Source: an uncultured Bacteroidales bacterium (GTDB taxonomy: Bacteria > Bacteroidota > Bacteroidia > Bacteroidales > UBA932). Taken from it: a stretch of 52,147 nucleotides of DNA. Shown piece after piece: positions 36,987-46,237 of the stretch. The DNA lies in the NCBI GenBank assembly GCA_944326305.1, contig CALVDL010000006.1:67538-119684 (forward strand), read 5' to 3'. Position 1 is the stretch's first letter. Each line of letters opens with the position of its first letter. Made by a program: the position numbers and the translations under genes. Under the pieces are notes generated by a model that worked only from the letters and a program-made list of their open reading frames with translations, was not told where the DNA came from and searched no databases.

Positions 36987-38444
36987 ATGGAAAGAGAGAT
37001 ACTAAATAGGCAGAGAGCGTTTTTCCGCAGCGGGAAGACGCTCTCCGTGTCTTTCAGACGGGAGGCACTTGCAGCATTGCGGAAAGCTATCTCCGGAAAT
37101 GAAGAAAGGATAAACGCCGCCCTCATGTCGGACCTGGGCAAAAGCCGGACTGAGGCGTACATGTGCGAGACCGGCATGGTACTGGCAGGGATAGACCATA
37201 CATTGAGGCATATACGCAGCTACTCAAGCCGCAGGAGGGTCAGGACACCTCTCGCCCAGTTCCCCGCCAGGAGCTACATCATACCGGAGCCTTACGGAAA
37301 CGTGCTGATAATGAGTCCATGGAACTATCCCCTGCTCCTGAGCATGGCTCCTCTGGCAAGTGCAGTGGCCGCAGGAAACACGGTGCTGCTGAAGCCGAGC
37401 GCATATTCTCCGGCGACATCATCTTTAATTGCAGAAATAGTACAGGAGACTTTCCAGCCAGGACATGTGACCGTAATAGAAGGCGGCAGAGATGTGAACT
37501 CGGATCTCCTGGACCAGAAATTCGACTACATATTCTTTACAGGGAGCAAGACCGTAGGACGTACAGTGATGGCCAAGGCGGCAGAGCACCTGACCCCGGT
37601 GACACTCGAACTCGGAGGGAAAAGTCCGGTGATAGTAGACAGGAGCCTTATCCGCAGCGGCAGAGGCGCTTCCGGAGCAGATGACGTACGCTCCGCCGGG
37701 ACTGACCTGAGGACAGCCGCAAGGAGGATTGTCTTCGGAAAATTCCTGAACTGCGGGCAGACCTGCGTCGCTCCGGACTATGTGCTTGTCCACGAAGACA
37801 TTGCAGAGGACTTCATAGCGGCATGCAGGGAGGAGACAGTGAAGATGTTCGGGACACACCCTCTCGGGAACCGGGAATACGGGAAGATTGTAAACAGAAA
37901 ACATTTCGACAGGCTGTGCAAGGCCATATCCGAACTTGGGGACTCCCCTGCCGCAGAGATTGTACTTGGAGGGGGCAATGACCCTGAAGGCCTCAGGATA
38001 GAACCTGTCATTGCCCGGATGGGCGACATGAACGACAGCAGGCTGGACACACTGTCCGTGATGCAGGACGAGATTTTCGGGCCGGTACTGCCGGTACTTA
38101 CCTATACCGGCATAGATGAGGCCATCAGGTACATAGACGACCGGCCGAGGCCACTTGCGGCATACATTTTCACATCCGACAGGGACTTCAGGGAAATGCT
38201 GCTGGAGAAGCTGCATTTCGGCGGAGGCTGCGTCAACGACACCATCATCCACATCGCCACCGAAGAAATGCCTTTCGGGGGTGTCGGAGAAAGCGGCATG
38301 GGCCACTACCACGGTAAATACGGTTTCATGACGTTCTCACACATGAAAAGCATTGTCGAGAAACCTTTCCTTATCGACCTGCCGATGAGGTATCAGCCTT
38401 ACACACAGCTGAAAGAACGGCTCATCCGACGTTTCCTGAAATAG
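36987..38444 (+). CDS. Class 3-type aldehyde dehydrogenase
   Basis: NAD(P)-dependent oxidation of aldehydes to acids. From the ATG at 36987 it is 485 residues; a longer upstream frame overlaps recA and is rejected. Catalytic features: ELGGKSP (general base Glu) and LNCGQTCVAPDY (nucleophile Cys), with PWNYPLLL and GSKTVGR for cofactor binding. The C-terminus (FSHMKSIVEKPF, LIRRFLK) is like fatty-aldehyde dehydrogenases. An insertion of about 24 residues (from RSGRGASGADDV) lies between the Glu and Cys motifs and is unusual; it is Gly/Ala/Arg-rich. It follows recA without a clear promoter. Confidence 0.9.
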   Translation: MEREILNRQRAFFRSGKTLSVSFRREALAALRKAISGNEERINAALMSDLGKSRTEAYMCETGMVLAGIDHTLRHIRSYSSRRRVRTPLAQFPARSYIIPEPYGNVLIMSPWNYPLLLSMAPLASAVAAGNTVLLKPSAYSPATSSLIAEIVQETFQPGHVTVIEGGRDVNSDLLDQKFDYIFFTGSKTVGRTVMAKAAEHLTPVTLELGGKSPVIVDRSLIRSGRGASGADDVRSAGTDLRTAARRIVFGKFLNCGQTCVAPDYVLVHEDIAEDFIAACREETVKMFGTHPLGNREYGKIVNRKHFDRLCKAISELGDSPAAEIVLGGGNDPEGLRIEPVIARMGDMNDSRLDTLSVMQDEIFGPVLPVLTYTGIDEAIRYIDDRPRPLAAYIFTSDRDFREMLLEKLHFGGGCVNDTIIHIATEEMPFGGVGESGMGHYHGKYGFMTFSHMKSIVEKPFLIDLPMRYQPYTQLKERLIRRFLK

Positions 38445-38491
38445 GGGCCGCCATCCTATGGCACTGTATGAAACTTTAAAACTTATTGGAT

Positions 38492-39487
38492 ATGAAAAGG
38501 ACAGGATTGATTCTCATTTCACTGGCATTAAGCACGTCAATATGGGCAGAAAGCCCTGAAAAGAAAGGACTTGAAGTCATCTGCCGCGAAAATGCAGAGG
38601 CGTATATCGGTTTCCTGGCGAGCGACGCCCTGAAGGGACGTGAAGCGGGGACGCAATGGGGGAAGATTGCCGGAGAATACATCGTGTCGAACCTGAAGAC
38701 ACTCGGTATAAGTCCACTCTATGATTCATATTTCCAGCCGTTCGAGGCATACAGGAAAGAAAGGCAGAAAAAAGGCCGCTACCAGGTCCATCCGGACTCT
38801 GCCGCCGTACTTAAACAGGAGGTCCACCAGAAACTTTCCATGAACAATATCCTCGGGGTAATCGAGGGAAGGAGTACAGACGAATATGTAATCATCGGTG
38901 CCCACTACGACCACCTCGGCTATGACCCCATGATAGAAGGAGACCGCATTTACAACGGGGCTGATGACAATGCCTCCGGCGTCTCGGCGGTCCTGCAGAT
39001 AGCGGAGGCATTCACGGCGGCAGGCAGGCAGCCGGAGCGGACAGTCATCTTCGCATTCTGGGACGGGGAGGAGAAGGGACTCCTCGGCTCGGAATATTTC
39101 ACGCTGGCATTCAAGGACATGGACAAAGTGAAGGCCTACATCAACTTCGACATGATAGGGCGCAACGCCGATGAGTCCAACCCCGGATACCTGATGTACT
39201 TCTACACAGCCTCCTGCCCCGCATTCGGGGAGTGGATGAAAGACAGCATAGAGAAATACGGGCTGGACCTGGCTCCGGACTACCGGCCGTGGGACAGGCC
39301 TGTCAGCGGAAGCGACAACGCCTCTTTCGCCAGGCGGGACATCCCTGTCATATGGTACCACACGGCAGGACACCCGGACTATCACATGCCGGGAGACCAT
39401 GCGGAGAGGATAAACTGGAACAAGGTCGTGGACATCACCAAAGCAGCCTTCATCAGCGCCTGGAGACTGGCGGACGGGGCAAAGTAG
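38492..39487 (+). CDS. M28-family zinc aminopeptidase, secreted
   Basis: Removes N-terminal residues from peptides in the periplasm. It is 331 residues from the ATG at 38492 (a TTG two codons upstream is less likely), with signal peptide LILISLALSTSIWA. The two-zinc site is complete: AHYDHLGYD (His), NGADDNASG (bridging Asp), DGEEKGLLGS (Glu pair), INFDMIGR (Asp) and AGHPDYHMPGD (His). It follows the aldehyde dehydrogenase by 47 bases. Its stop lies one base from the end of the convergent HhH gene. Confidence 0.92.
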   Translation: MKRTGLILISLALSTSIWAESPEKKGLEVICRENAEAYIGFLASDALKGREAGTQWGKIAGEYIVSNLKTLGISPLYDSYFQPFEAYRKERQKKGRYQVHPDSAAVLKQEVHQKLSMNNILGVIEGRSTDEYVIIGAHYDHLGYDPMIEGDRIYNGADDNASGVSAVLQIAEAFTAAGRQPERTVIFAFWDGEEKGLLGSEYFTLAFKDMDKVKAYINFDMIGRNADESNPGYLMYFYTASCPAFGEWMKDSIEKYGLDLAPDYRPWDRPVSGSDNASFARRDIPVIWYHTAGHPDYHMPGDHAERINWNKVVDITKAAFISAWRLADGAK

Positions 39488-39488
39488 C

Positions 39489-40514
39489 TTAAGGGGATGC
39501 GATACTGCAGCGCCCAAGCCGGGACGCATCCTCCCGGCGGAGGACGCCGGCACGTTCAAGCGCCCCGACAGACCATGCGGACGGAGGATTGTTCTCCCTG
39601 AAAAGCACTATCCCGTGGGCGGCATAAGTCCCTATATACGGATGGAGCCGCAGGGAATCCTCGGGGAGGGACCACATGGGATACGGGCGGACATGGGCGG
39701 AATCAACCGTAATGAGATCGGCCAGTGCATCATATTTCTCCCTGTCGAAATTCCATATATCCATCAGCTGCTCCGCATAAGAGTAGCTTCCGCCGAGCTT
39801 CTTCCTGTACTCAACCATCCGTGAGGCGAAATATCCGCCGATACCGGGCAGGGCATCAAAGGCGGCAGAGTCCGCAAGGTTAAGGTCTACACGGGGGATG
39901 TCTATATACGGCTCAAGCCTGCGGTAAACAGAATCCGCGACCACATAGGATTTTGCAAAATCCGTCTTTCTGCGGAACCTGCCGCCTTTCAGGCGGTAAT
40001 TGACTATAGAAGCCGCCTGCTTTTCGGAAAAGCCGAGACGACAGAGGTCCTCGCGGGAAACCGTGTTGGGGTCAAAACGGAAATTCTCCACCCTCTTTAC
40101 AGCATGGGCCCTGTATACGGATTCAGCCGACGGGCTGTGCACGGAAGGCCTTTTCACAGTAACACGCCCTCCTGTGCTCCCGTCCTCTGCCGCTGACGCA
40201 CCGTTCCCTCCTGCTCCGCCGGCATGGACCTTCCCGGCATCGCTGCCGGACATGTCCCCTCCCCGGGGCGTCACAGCCGCATTCCCGGGAGATGTGCCTG
40301 CAAGCACACGGGCGGCAACAGCGCTGTCCACGACATACACCGTGTCCGGGCGGTCCCTCCTGTTAACGATGGCCGTCACTGCCGCCTTGTGGACGAACAT
40401 TGCTGTCTGAAAACCGATAATAAGAAATACCAGGGCGACCGCCCCGGTGGCTACAGATGCGGGATAGCCCTTCTTCCCGGAGCCATCCCCGCCTTTTTCA
40501 TTTTCTCTCCTCAT
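39489..40514 (-). CDS. Membrane-anchored helix-hairpin-helix protein (ComEA-like)
   Basis: Likely binds DNA outside the cytoplasm. The 341 residues contain one N-terminal membrane helix (ATGAVALVFLIIGFQTAMFV, about 22-41), a Gly/Ala/Ser-rich linker (about 70-115), then at least two HhH units: DPNTVSREDLCRLGFSEKQA and LNLADSAAFDALPGIGGYFA. A possible third follows (SLRLHPYIGTYAAHGIVLF). The type I anchor and HhH repeats resemble ComEA-type DNA receptors, but Bacteroidetes carry many such proteins without known competence. No other competence gene is in view. Confidence 0.8.
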   Translation of the reverse strand: MRRENEKGGDGSGKKGYPASVATGAVALVFLIIGFQTAMFVHKAAVTAIVNRRDRPDTVYVVDSAVAARVLAGTSPGNAAVTPRGGDMSGSDAGKVHAGGAGGNGASAAEDGSTGGRVTVKRPSVHSPSAESVYRAHAVKRVENFRFDPNTVSREDLCRLGFSEKQAASIVNYRLKGGRFRRKTDFAKSYVVADSVYRRLEPYIDIPRVDLNLADSAAFDALPGIGGYFASRMVEYRKKLGGSYSYAEQLMDIWNFDREKYDALADLITVDSAHVRPYPMWSLPEDSLRLHPYIGTYAAHGIVLFRENNPPSAWSVGALERAGVLRREDASRLGRCSIASP

Positions 40515-40585
40515 CTTTTACACATTAATCTCCTGCACTCCCGCACACACTTGTCTGCACGTCAGGCCCCCGGGGCCCCGATGTC

Positions 40586-41257
40586 CTACGCGCCTTCGAC
40601 TATGATGACAATCTCCCCTTTCGGCTGGTGTCCGGCATACCATGCCGCCACCTCGGAAAGGCTGCCGCGCCGGTGCTCTTCATGCACTTTGGAAATCTCC
40701 CTCGCGACCGAGCACCCCCTCTGAGGACCGAATACCTCGGCAAACTGCTCCAGGGTCTTCACCAGCCGGTACGGGGATTCGTAGAAAACCATCGTCCTCG
40801 TTTCAGCGGCAAGCTCCGCAAGCCTCGTCCTGCGGCCTTTCTTGACAGGCAGGAAGCCTTCGAAACAGAACCTGTCGCACGGGAATCCTGAACTCACCAG
40901 GGCAGGCACGAATGCCGTGGCCCCGGGCAGGGTCTCCACCTCAATGCCCTCCTGCACGCAGGTCCTCACAAGCAGGAAGCCAGGATCGGAGATCCCGGGT
41001 GTACCGGCATCGCTTATGAGGGCTACATCGAGTCCTCCGAGTATGCGGTCCTTTATCATGGACACCGTCTTGTGCTCATTGAACTTGTGGTGGGACTCCA
41101 GTCTGCCGTGTATGTCATAGTGCTTGAGCAGCACCGAACTTGTCCTGGTGTCTTCCGCCAGGATGAGGCCGGCGCTCTTCAGCACGGAAACGGCCCTGAA
41201 AGTCATGTCCTCAAGATTCCCTACCGGAGTAGGCACGATATAGAGTTTCCCGCTCAT
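40586..41257 (-). CDS. rsmI: 16S rRNA (cytidine-1402-2'-O)-methyltransferase
   Basis: Methylates the 2'-O of C1402 in the ribosomal P site using SAM. The 223 residues begin [21 protein letters not shown], the RsmI opening, followed by [17 protein letters not shown], the Gly-rich [18 protein letters not shown] site, and [17 protein letters not shown]. The [14 protein letters not shown] and [19 protein letters not shown] segments complete the match. ATG at 41255-41257 is chosen; an upstream TTG-type extension would cross the promoter. It diverges from tdk. Confidence 0.95.
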   Translation of the reverse strand: MSGKLYIVPTPVGNLEDMTFRAVSVLKSAGLILAEDTRTSSVLLKHYDIHGRLESHHKFNEHKTVSMIKDRILGGLDVALISDAGTPGISDPGFLLVRTCVQEGIEVETLPGATAFVPALVSSGFPCDRFCFEGFLPVKKGRRTRLAELAAETRTMVFYESPYRLVKTLEQFAEVFGPQRGCSVAREISKVHEEHRRGSLSEVAAWYAGHQPKGEIVIIVEGA

Positions 41258-41278
41258 TCCAAATCTGCATTTTTGTGC

Positions 41279-41331
41279 TATCTTTGCGCGCACAAATGCA
41301 AAAGTAAGGAAATGTTTTTAGAAAACGCAAA
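41279..41331. promoter_or_regulatory. Interleaved divergent promoters of rsmI and tdk
   Basis: For rsmI (minus): TTTG (41328-41331), 21 bases, TACTTTTG (41299-41306), full consensus. For tdk (plus): -7 box TATCTTTG (41279-41286) without a clear -33. The predicted start sites are nearly adjacent (about 41292 and 41293) and each promoter lies inside the other's transcribed side, so the two should interfere. Confidence 0.65.
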
Positions 41332-41905
41332 AAAAGGTTGGATAGAGGTCATCTGCGGCTCCATGTTCTCCGGGAAGACCGAGGAGCTGATCCGCAGGCT
41401 CAGGCGTGCCCAGTTCGCAAACATGAAAGTGGAAATCTACAAGCCTGCGATAGACATACGCTATTCGGAGGACGAAGTGGTGTCGCATGACCTGCACAGC
41501 ATACCGTCCACGCCGATAGACTCCCCCGCAAGCATGCTCCTGCTGTCAAGCGATGTAGATGTAGTGGGCATAGACGAGGCGCAGTTCTTCGATGACACCA
41601 TAGTAGAAGTGGCCCAGACCCTTGCAGACAGGGGAATTAGGGTAATCATAGCCGGGCTCGACACCGATTTCACCGGCAAGCCGTTCGGCCCGATGCCTGC
41701 TCTCATGGCAGTGGCGGAGGATGTACAGAAAGTCCACGCCATATGCGTCAAATGCGGCAGCATCGCCAACCATTCGCACAGGCTGTCCGCCAGCGACCAG
41801 CTTGTCGTACTCGGGGAGAAGGACACATACGAGCCTCTCTGCAGACACTGTTTCAACGAGGCTACAAGGCAGACAGAAGCAGGTCCACGTCCGCAGGAGG
41901 ATTAG
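41312..41905 (+). CDS. tdk: Thymidine kinase (type II, zinc-containing)
   Basis: Phosphorylates thymidine in the salvage pathway. The 197 residues from the ATG at 41312 show the P-loop [13 protein letters not shown], the DEAQFFDD Walker B-like motif, the lasso-like [15 protein letters not shown], and a four-Cys zinc site (CVKCG and CRHC). This is the human TK1-like bacterial family. The -7 box lies 26 bases upstream. Together with tmk 6 kb away it covers both steps from thymidine to dTDP. Confidence 0.95.
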   Translation: MFLENAKKGWIEVICGSMFSGKTEELIRRLRRAQFANMKVEIYKPAIDIRYSEDEVVSHDLHSIPSTPIDSPASMLLLSSDVDVVGIDEAQFFDDTIVEVAQTLADRGIRVIIAGLDTDFTGKPFGPMPALMAVAEDVQKVHAICVKCGSIANHSHRLSASDQLVVLGEKDTYEPLCRHCFNEATRQTEAGPRPQED

Positions 41906-41943
41906 GTAGCCGCCCGCAGGGAAACCCCTTGCAGCAGGAAGCC

Positions 41944-42819
41944 TCACTTCCTCGGATGATGTGCAAGGACAGTATTCTGCCATACGCTGCTTTCGATATG
42001 CGTATAGATTTCAGTAGTCAATATGCTCTCGTGCCCCAGCATCTCCTGGACGGCACGCAGGTCAGCACCGTTCTCAATCAGGTGCGTGGCGAATGAATGC
42101 CTGAAGGTATGCGGAGAAATCTCCTTGCCGATACCTGCGATGAGGGCCTGGCGTTTGACCATCTTGAATACGGACACCCGGCTCAGCTTCCGCCCGGACC
42201 TGTTCAGGAACAATATGTCCTCCGACTCCCTGTCATAAGGCTCCGGCCTGACTTCCAGATACCTGCCTACAAAATCAAGGGCAATCCCGTCTATCGGCAC
42301 AAGCCTCTGTTTGTCCCCCTTCCCCACTACACGGACAAATTTCTCTTTCACGAACACATCGGAAATCTTCAGCCCCACCACCTCTGACACACGCAGCCCG
42401 CAGCCGTAAAGCACCTCCAGAACAGCCCTGTCCCTCAGTCCGGCCACGTCGGAAAGCGGGACGGAATCCATTATCTTCTCCACCTCCTCCACAGACAGCA
42501 CCTCCGGGAGGTACCTGCCTATCTTCGGGGCATCAACCATATCGCACGGGTTCTCCTTGATCATCCTTTCCGCAGCAAGATAGTTGAAAAAGGACTTCAA
42601 CGCGCTCAGCAGACGTGCCTGGGAGCGCTTGGAGTAACCGGTGCGGGTGGCAAGGTACGCAATGATGTCATCCGGAGTAATCCTGTCCGGAGGCACCCCG
42701 GCGGAATCAAGGAAAAAGGCGACATCCGAACGGTACGCAGAAGCCGTATTCGGGGACATCGCCCTTTCGATTCTCAGATATCTGAAGTAATCCTCCAGTA
42801 TGTTTCTGTACCCAGGCAT
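41944..42819 (-). CDS. xerD: Tyrosine recombinase XerD-like
   Basis: Site-specific recombinase that resolves chromosome dimers at dif with XerC. The 291 residues have the N-terminal SAM-like core-binding domain (YFRYLRIERAMSPNTASAYRSD) and the catalytic domain with Arg (GCGLRVSEV), Lys (GKGDKQRLVP), HTFRHSFATHL (His, Arg), LGHESILTTEIYTHI (His, Tyr). It is full length and intact, unlike the integrase remnant at 48.7 kb. It follows the M49 peptidase gene by 35 bases on the same strand. Confidence 0.92.
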   Translation of the reverse strand: MPGYRNILEDYFRYLRIERAMSPNTASAYRSDVAFFLDSAGVPPDRITPDDIIAYLATRTGYSKRSQARLLSALKSFFNYLAAERMIKENPCDMVDAPKIGRYLPEVLSVEEVEKIMDSVPLSDVAGLRDRAVLEVLYGCGLRVSEVVGLKISDVFVKEKFVRVVGKGDKQRLVPIDGIALDFVGRYLEVRPEPYDRESEDILFLNRSGRKLSRVSVFKMVKRQALIAGIGKEISPHTFRHSFATHLIENGADLRAVQEMLGHESILTTEIYTHIESSVWQNTVLAHHPRK

Positions 42820-42854
42820 GACACCATTAATATCCGGCCCTGCAGCAGAACACC

Positions 42855-44861
42855 CTATAAGGTAGAGTATTTCCTGCCGTACTGAAGCATCTGCCCGAGG
42901 TAGTCGTCAGTATACACCACCTTGTAGTCAACGACTTTACCGTCTTTCTCCACAGGGACAATATCCGGATTCACAAACCCGCCGTATGGCTTCAGTCCGA
43001 GGGCGTCATAACGTGTCTTGACCTCCTTGTGCAGCTTCGGGTCGATATTCACGGCATATTTTTCAACAAGAGCCTTCCCCGCGGCATAGTCCCCTTCAGA
43101 CTTGATACGCTGCACCTCGGCGAGCAGCCTGCCGAAAAGTCCGCGCAGGGCCTCATAGTCATTGACCACGAAATAGGTCTTCCCGTCACGCACCTTCTTC
43201 TCTATCACATTGGCCTGCCTGCCCTGCTCATAGCACCATTCGGCAATCAGCTTCCTGTTCTGCATGTGGGCCTCGGTGTTCTTCCTGCCCAGCTCCACAC
43301 GGCTGAACTGCACCATCAGTCCGTTCCTGATATAGTTGGAGTACTGTGCCTTGTACGCCTCCATGTCAGGCAGTATCCCCAGCTCCACCAGCTTCGGGTC
43401 TGCCATGTAGTAAAGCCCGAAAAGGTCGGCCCTGGTCTCCTCCAGAGTAGAGCTGTATTCCTTCAGGGCGTTCGGGGACACTCCCGGAAGTATCTGTCCG
43501 GACCCGTGCCCCAGACACTCATGCAGGTCTGTGTGTATCTCGTCCGTAAGCGAGAGATATTTCTTTGTCATCGCTATCTCCGCCTCGTCCCATGCGAATT
43601 CATTGAGCGTATTCTTCGGGGACTCCTGGGCTGCAAGGTCATAGGCATGGGTAATGTTGGCGATAGTCACGGACTTGGACCCGTGCTCCTTCCTTATCCA
43701 GTCGGCATTGGGAAGATTGATCCCTATAGGTGTGGACGGGTAGCAGTCCCCTGCAAGCGTAGTGGCGTTTATCACTTTGGCGGAGACACCTTTGACGGAC
43801 TTTTTCTTGAAACGGGCGTCCACCGGGGAATTGTCCTCGAACCACTGGGCGTTCTCGCTCAGGACGGTTGTCCTTTCTGACGCGGCATGGTCCTTTATGT
43901 TCACAAGCCCTTCCCATGTGGCCTTGCGACCGAGCGGGTCATTGTAGTCCTCCACGAAACCGTTCACGAAGTCTACAGTACCGAGAGTGTCCTGTACCCA
44001 TTCTATATTGTATTTGTCCCAGAGCTTCAGGTCCCCTGTACGGTAATATTCGATAAGCGTAGAGATGTACTGCCTCTGCAGGTCGCTCTCGGCCACCACT
44101 GCCGCCTTCTCCAGTTCGGCCACTATCTTCTCAAGGGCAGCGGAATAGACTCCCCCGATCCTGTAGACATCCTCCCTGACTACTCCGTCAGCACCTTTCA
44201 CCACCTTGCTGTTCAGCCCGTAGGACACAGGGTGCGGGTCAGACGGGTCCGTCATGTCATGGTAGTATTTCTCAACCTCTGCACGGGTCACATTGTCATA
44301 GAAGTTCACGGCGGACAGGGCGACGATATCCCCGTCAGGGTCGTTGGACTTCCGCTGCGGATAGATGTCCGGATCATATATCACCGACAGCAGCTCGTCG
44401 GCCTGGCTGATTCCTGCAGCCTCCATCAGGGAACTGAAATATTCCTTCGGACAGTCCGGGAAGAACTTGTCCTCAGCATAGTGGTGATGGATGCCGTTGC
44501 TGAAGAACACCCTTTTAGCATATACAGTAAAATCCTGGAAATCTTTGCAGTCCCTGTCCCCGTCATAATTTTCGAGAATATTCTCAAGAGCCTTCCTTAT
44601 CCGGAGATTGTACCTGCAGTTCTGGTCCCAGATGATATCCCTGCCGTATTTTGCGGCCTCGCCCAGATGGTAGACATACTCCTTCTGGTGAAGAGTCAGG
44701 TCCTCCCAGCCGGGAATCCGGTAACGCATTATCTTGATATCCGCAAATTCGTCTATAAGGTACTTGAAATCTTCTCCCTGTTGCGTCTGTGCCCCGTTCC
44801 CGCAGGAAACCGCAGCCGACGCCAATGCCGAAACAGCTGCCATTTTCAGAAAATTGTTCAT
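42855..44861 (-). CDS. Dipeptidyl peptidase III-like (M49) lipoprotein
   Basis: Zinc peptidase that removes dipeptides from peptide N-termini. The 668 residues carry HECLGH (447-452), the six-residue zinc motif of M49, in the HECLGH form known from Bacteroides DPP III, and EETRADLFGLYYM with the third zinc ligand. A lipoprotein signal ends in AAVSC, so the enzyme is membrane-attached in the periplasm or at the surface, unlike cytosolic eukaryotic DPP III. The -7 box TATATTTG (44924-44931, minus) is upstream. It is probably co-transcribed with xerD. Confidence 0.93.
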   Translation of the reverse strand: MNNFLKMAAVSALASAAVSCGNGAQTQQGEDFKYLIDEFADIKIMRYRIPGWEDLTLHQKEYVYHLGEAAKYGRDIIWDQNCRYNLRIRKALENILENYDGDRDCKDFQDFTVYAKRVFFSNGIHHHYAEDKFFPDCPKEYFSSLMEAAGISQADELLSVIYDPDIYPQRKSNDPDGDIVALSAVNFYDNVTRAEVEKYYHDMTDPSDPHPVSYGLNSKVVKGADGVVREDVYRIGGVYSAALEKIVAELEKAAVVAESDLQRQYISTLIEYYRTGDLKLWDKYNIEWVQDTLGTVDFVNGFVEDYNDPLGRKATWEGLVNIKDHAASERTTVLSENAQWFEDNSPVDARFKKKSVKGVSAKVINATTLAGDCYPSTPIGINLPNADWIRKEHGSKSVTIANITHAYDLAAQESPKNTLNEFAWDEAEIAMTKKYLSLTDEIHTDLHECLGHGSGQILPGVSPNALKEYSSTLEETRADLFGLYYMADPKLVELGILPDMEAYKAQYSNYIRNGLMVQFSRVELGRKNTEAHMQNRKLIAEWCYEQGRQANVIEKKVRDGKTYFVVNDYEALRGLFGRLLAEVQRIKSEGDYAAGKALVEKYAVNIDPKLHKEVKTRYDALGLKPYGGFVNPDIVPVEKDGKVVDYKVVYTDDYLGQMLQYGRKYSTL

Positions 44862-44923
44862 AATTTTAATGTCAAATCGCAGGACAATGCCTGCTCCATA
44901 ATAAGTAATTCAATGCAATCCTG

Positions 44924-44996
44924 CAAATATACATTTTCTGAAAGAAAATTTCTGAAAAATAAAGAAACAGTTTCTCAAAACAGTTTCTTATTTTTG
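44924..44996. promoter_or_regulatory. Divergent control region of M49 and C11 peptidase genes with GAAACAGTTTC sites
   Basis: The minus -7 box TATATTTG (44924-44931) serves the M49 gene and the plus box TATTTTTG (44989-44996) serves the C11 gene. Between them lie the perfect palindrome AGAAACAGTTTCT (44963-44975) and a second copy AAAACAGTTTCT (44977-44988) that abuts the plus box. Neither direction has a TTTG at -33. A shared regulator of two secreted peptidases is inferred. Confidence 0.65.
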
Positions 44997-45002
44997 CAGG
45001 AT

Positions 45003-46217
45003 ATGACCAGAGCAATGAACAATATCACATGTATCATAAAGGCCATCATGGCATTGGCCGTCTGCCTTGCAATTTTTTCCTGCCAGAAGACCGTGGAACA
45101 GCCCGAACCGGAAGTGAAGGACAGGGTGCTCCTCTACTATGCGGCAGGCTTCAACAATCTCAGCGGAGACCTTGAGGAGGATATAGAGGAGCTGAGCTCC
45201 GAGGGATATGTACCACAGAGGACGAGCGGCAATGTCCTTCTCATATTCCAGAACCTGGCACAGGGAAGCTACAGCAATCCGGTCTCTCCTGTGTTATATC
45301 GGGTATACAAGGATGACAGCGGAAACATTGTAAGAAATACACTCCTCACACTGGAAGCCGGGACCGTCGCTGCCTCCGCTGAGACTGTCAACACGATACT
45401 CACCACAGTCAGGGACACCTATCCGTCATACGAATACGGCATGATATTTTCCTCCCATGCCACAGGATGGCTGCCGGCATCCGGCACTACAGTCAGGTCC
45501 ATGCCGGGAGAAAATGCCTCCCCTCTCTCTATCGGCAATGAATACAGCCCGGAGACAGGCACCTCGGTCCAGTATGAAATCAATCTCCCCGATTTCGCCG
45601 ATGCAATCCCCATGCATCTTGACTACATTCTTTTCGACGCATGCTTCATGGGAGGTGTCGAAGTGGCCTACCAGCTGAAAGACAAGTGCGACAGGGTGGC
45701 GTTCTCACAGGCGGAAGTACTTGCCGACGGATTCGACTACACATCTATGGCATCCCAGCTCCTCCAGTCCAGTTCAGGGCTGTACGAGGTCTGCAAGACC
45801 TACTATGAGCACTACATGGGACTTTCGGGAGACTACCAGTCCGCGACCGTGTCCCTCGTGGACTGCAGAATGATGGAGCAGCTTGCCCAGGTCTGCAAGG
45901 AAATATACAGCACACACAGGGAAGAACTGGACAATATCAATCCAAATGACGTGCAATGCTTCGGCAGAATATCCGAGCACCGGTATTTCTATGACCTCGC
46001 GGATATAATGGAGCAGCTTGACCTGTCCGCAGATGAGCAGGAGAGCTTCAGTTCCGCACTTGACGGCTGCATCATATATGCGGCCACGACCGGCAAGATG
46101 ATCAATCTTACCATAGACCGGTTCTGCGGGCTCAGCTCCTACTGCACCAACAAATTTACCTACGACGACTTCTACAAGACCCTGGCCTGGAACCAGGCTA
46201 CCTGCATGATAGAGTAA
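45003..46217 (+). CDS. Clostripain-related (C11) cysteine protease lipoprotein
   Basis: Surface or periplasmic cysteine protease. The 404 residues have a lipoprotein signal ending AIFSC, the C11 opening DRVLLYYAAGFNNLSGDLEED, catalytic His152 in SSHATGW and Cys214 in FDACFMGG, followed by a helical C-terminal domain. C11 proteases usually cut after Arg or Lys and can self-activate; a cleavage site was not assigned. The predicted transcript start is close to the ATG at 45003, so the ATG at 45015 (MNNITC) is a real alternative. A much longer upstream frame antisense to the M49 gene is rejected. Confidence 0.88.
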   Translation: MTRAMNNITCIIKAIMALAVCLAIFSCQKTVEQPEPEVKDRVLLYYAAGFNNLSGDLEEDIEELSSEGYVPQRTSGNVLLIFQNLAQGSYSNPVSPVLYRVYKDDSGNIVRNTLLTLEAGTVAASAETVNTILTTVRDTYPSYEYGMIFSSHATGWLPASGTTVRSMPGENASPLSIGNEYSPETGTSVQYEINLPDFADAIPMHLDYILFDACFMGGVEVAYQLKDKCDRVAFSQAEVLADGFDYTSMASQLLQSSSGLYEVCKTYYEHYMGLSGDYQSATVSLVDCRMMEQLAQVCKEIYSTHREELDNINPNDVQCFGRISEHRYFYDLADIMEQLDLSADEQESFSSALDGCIIYAATTGKMINLTIDRFCGLSSYCTNKFTYDDFYKTLAWNQATCMIE

Positions 46218-46237
46218 CAGGCCCTGGCATTGATTCC

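Noticed and set aside
41944..42819. XerD-like recombinase as a mobile-element integrase
   Set aside because: It is full length with chromosomal XerD features, in normal-GC context between housekeeping genes, with no element boundaries nearby.
43887..45002. Long upstream extension of the C11 protease frame
   Set aside because: It runs antisense through the M49 peptidase gene and would bury the lipoprotein signal peptide in the middle of the protein; the promoter box at 44989-44996 also excludes it.
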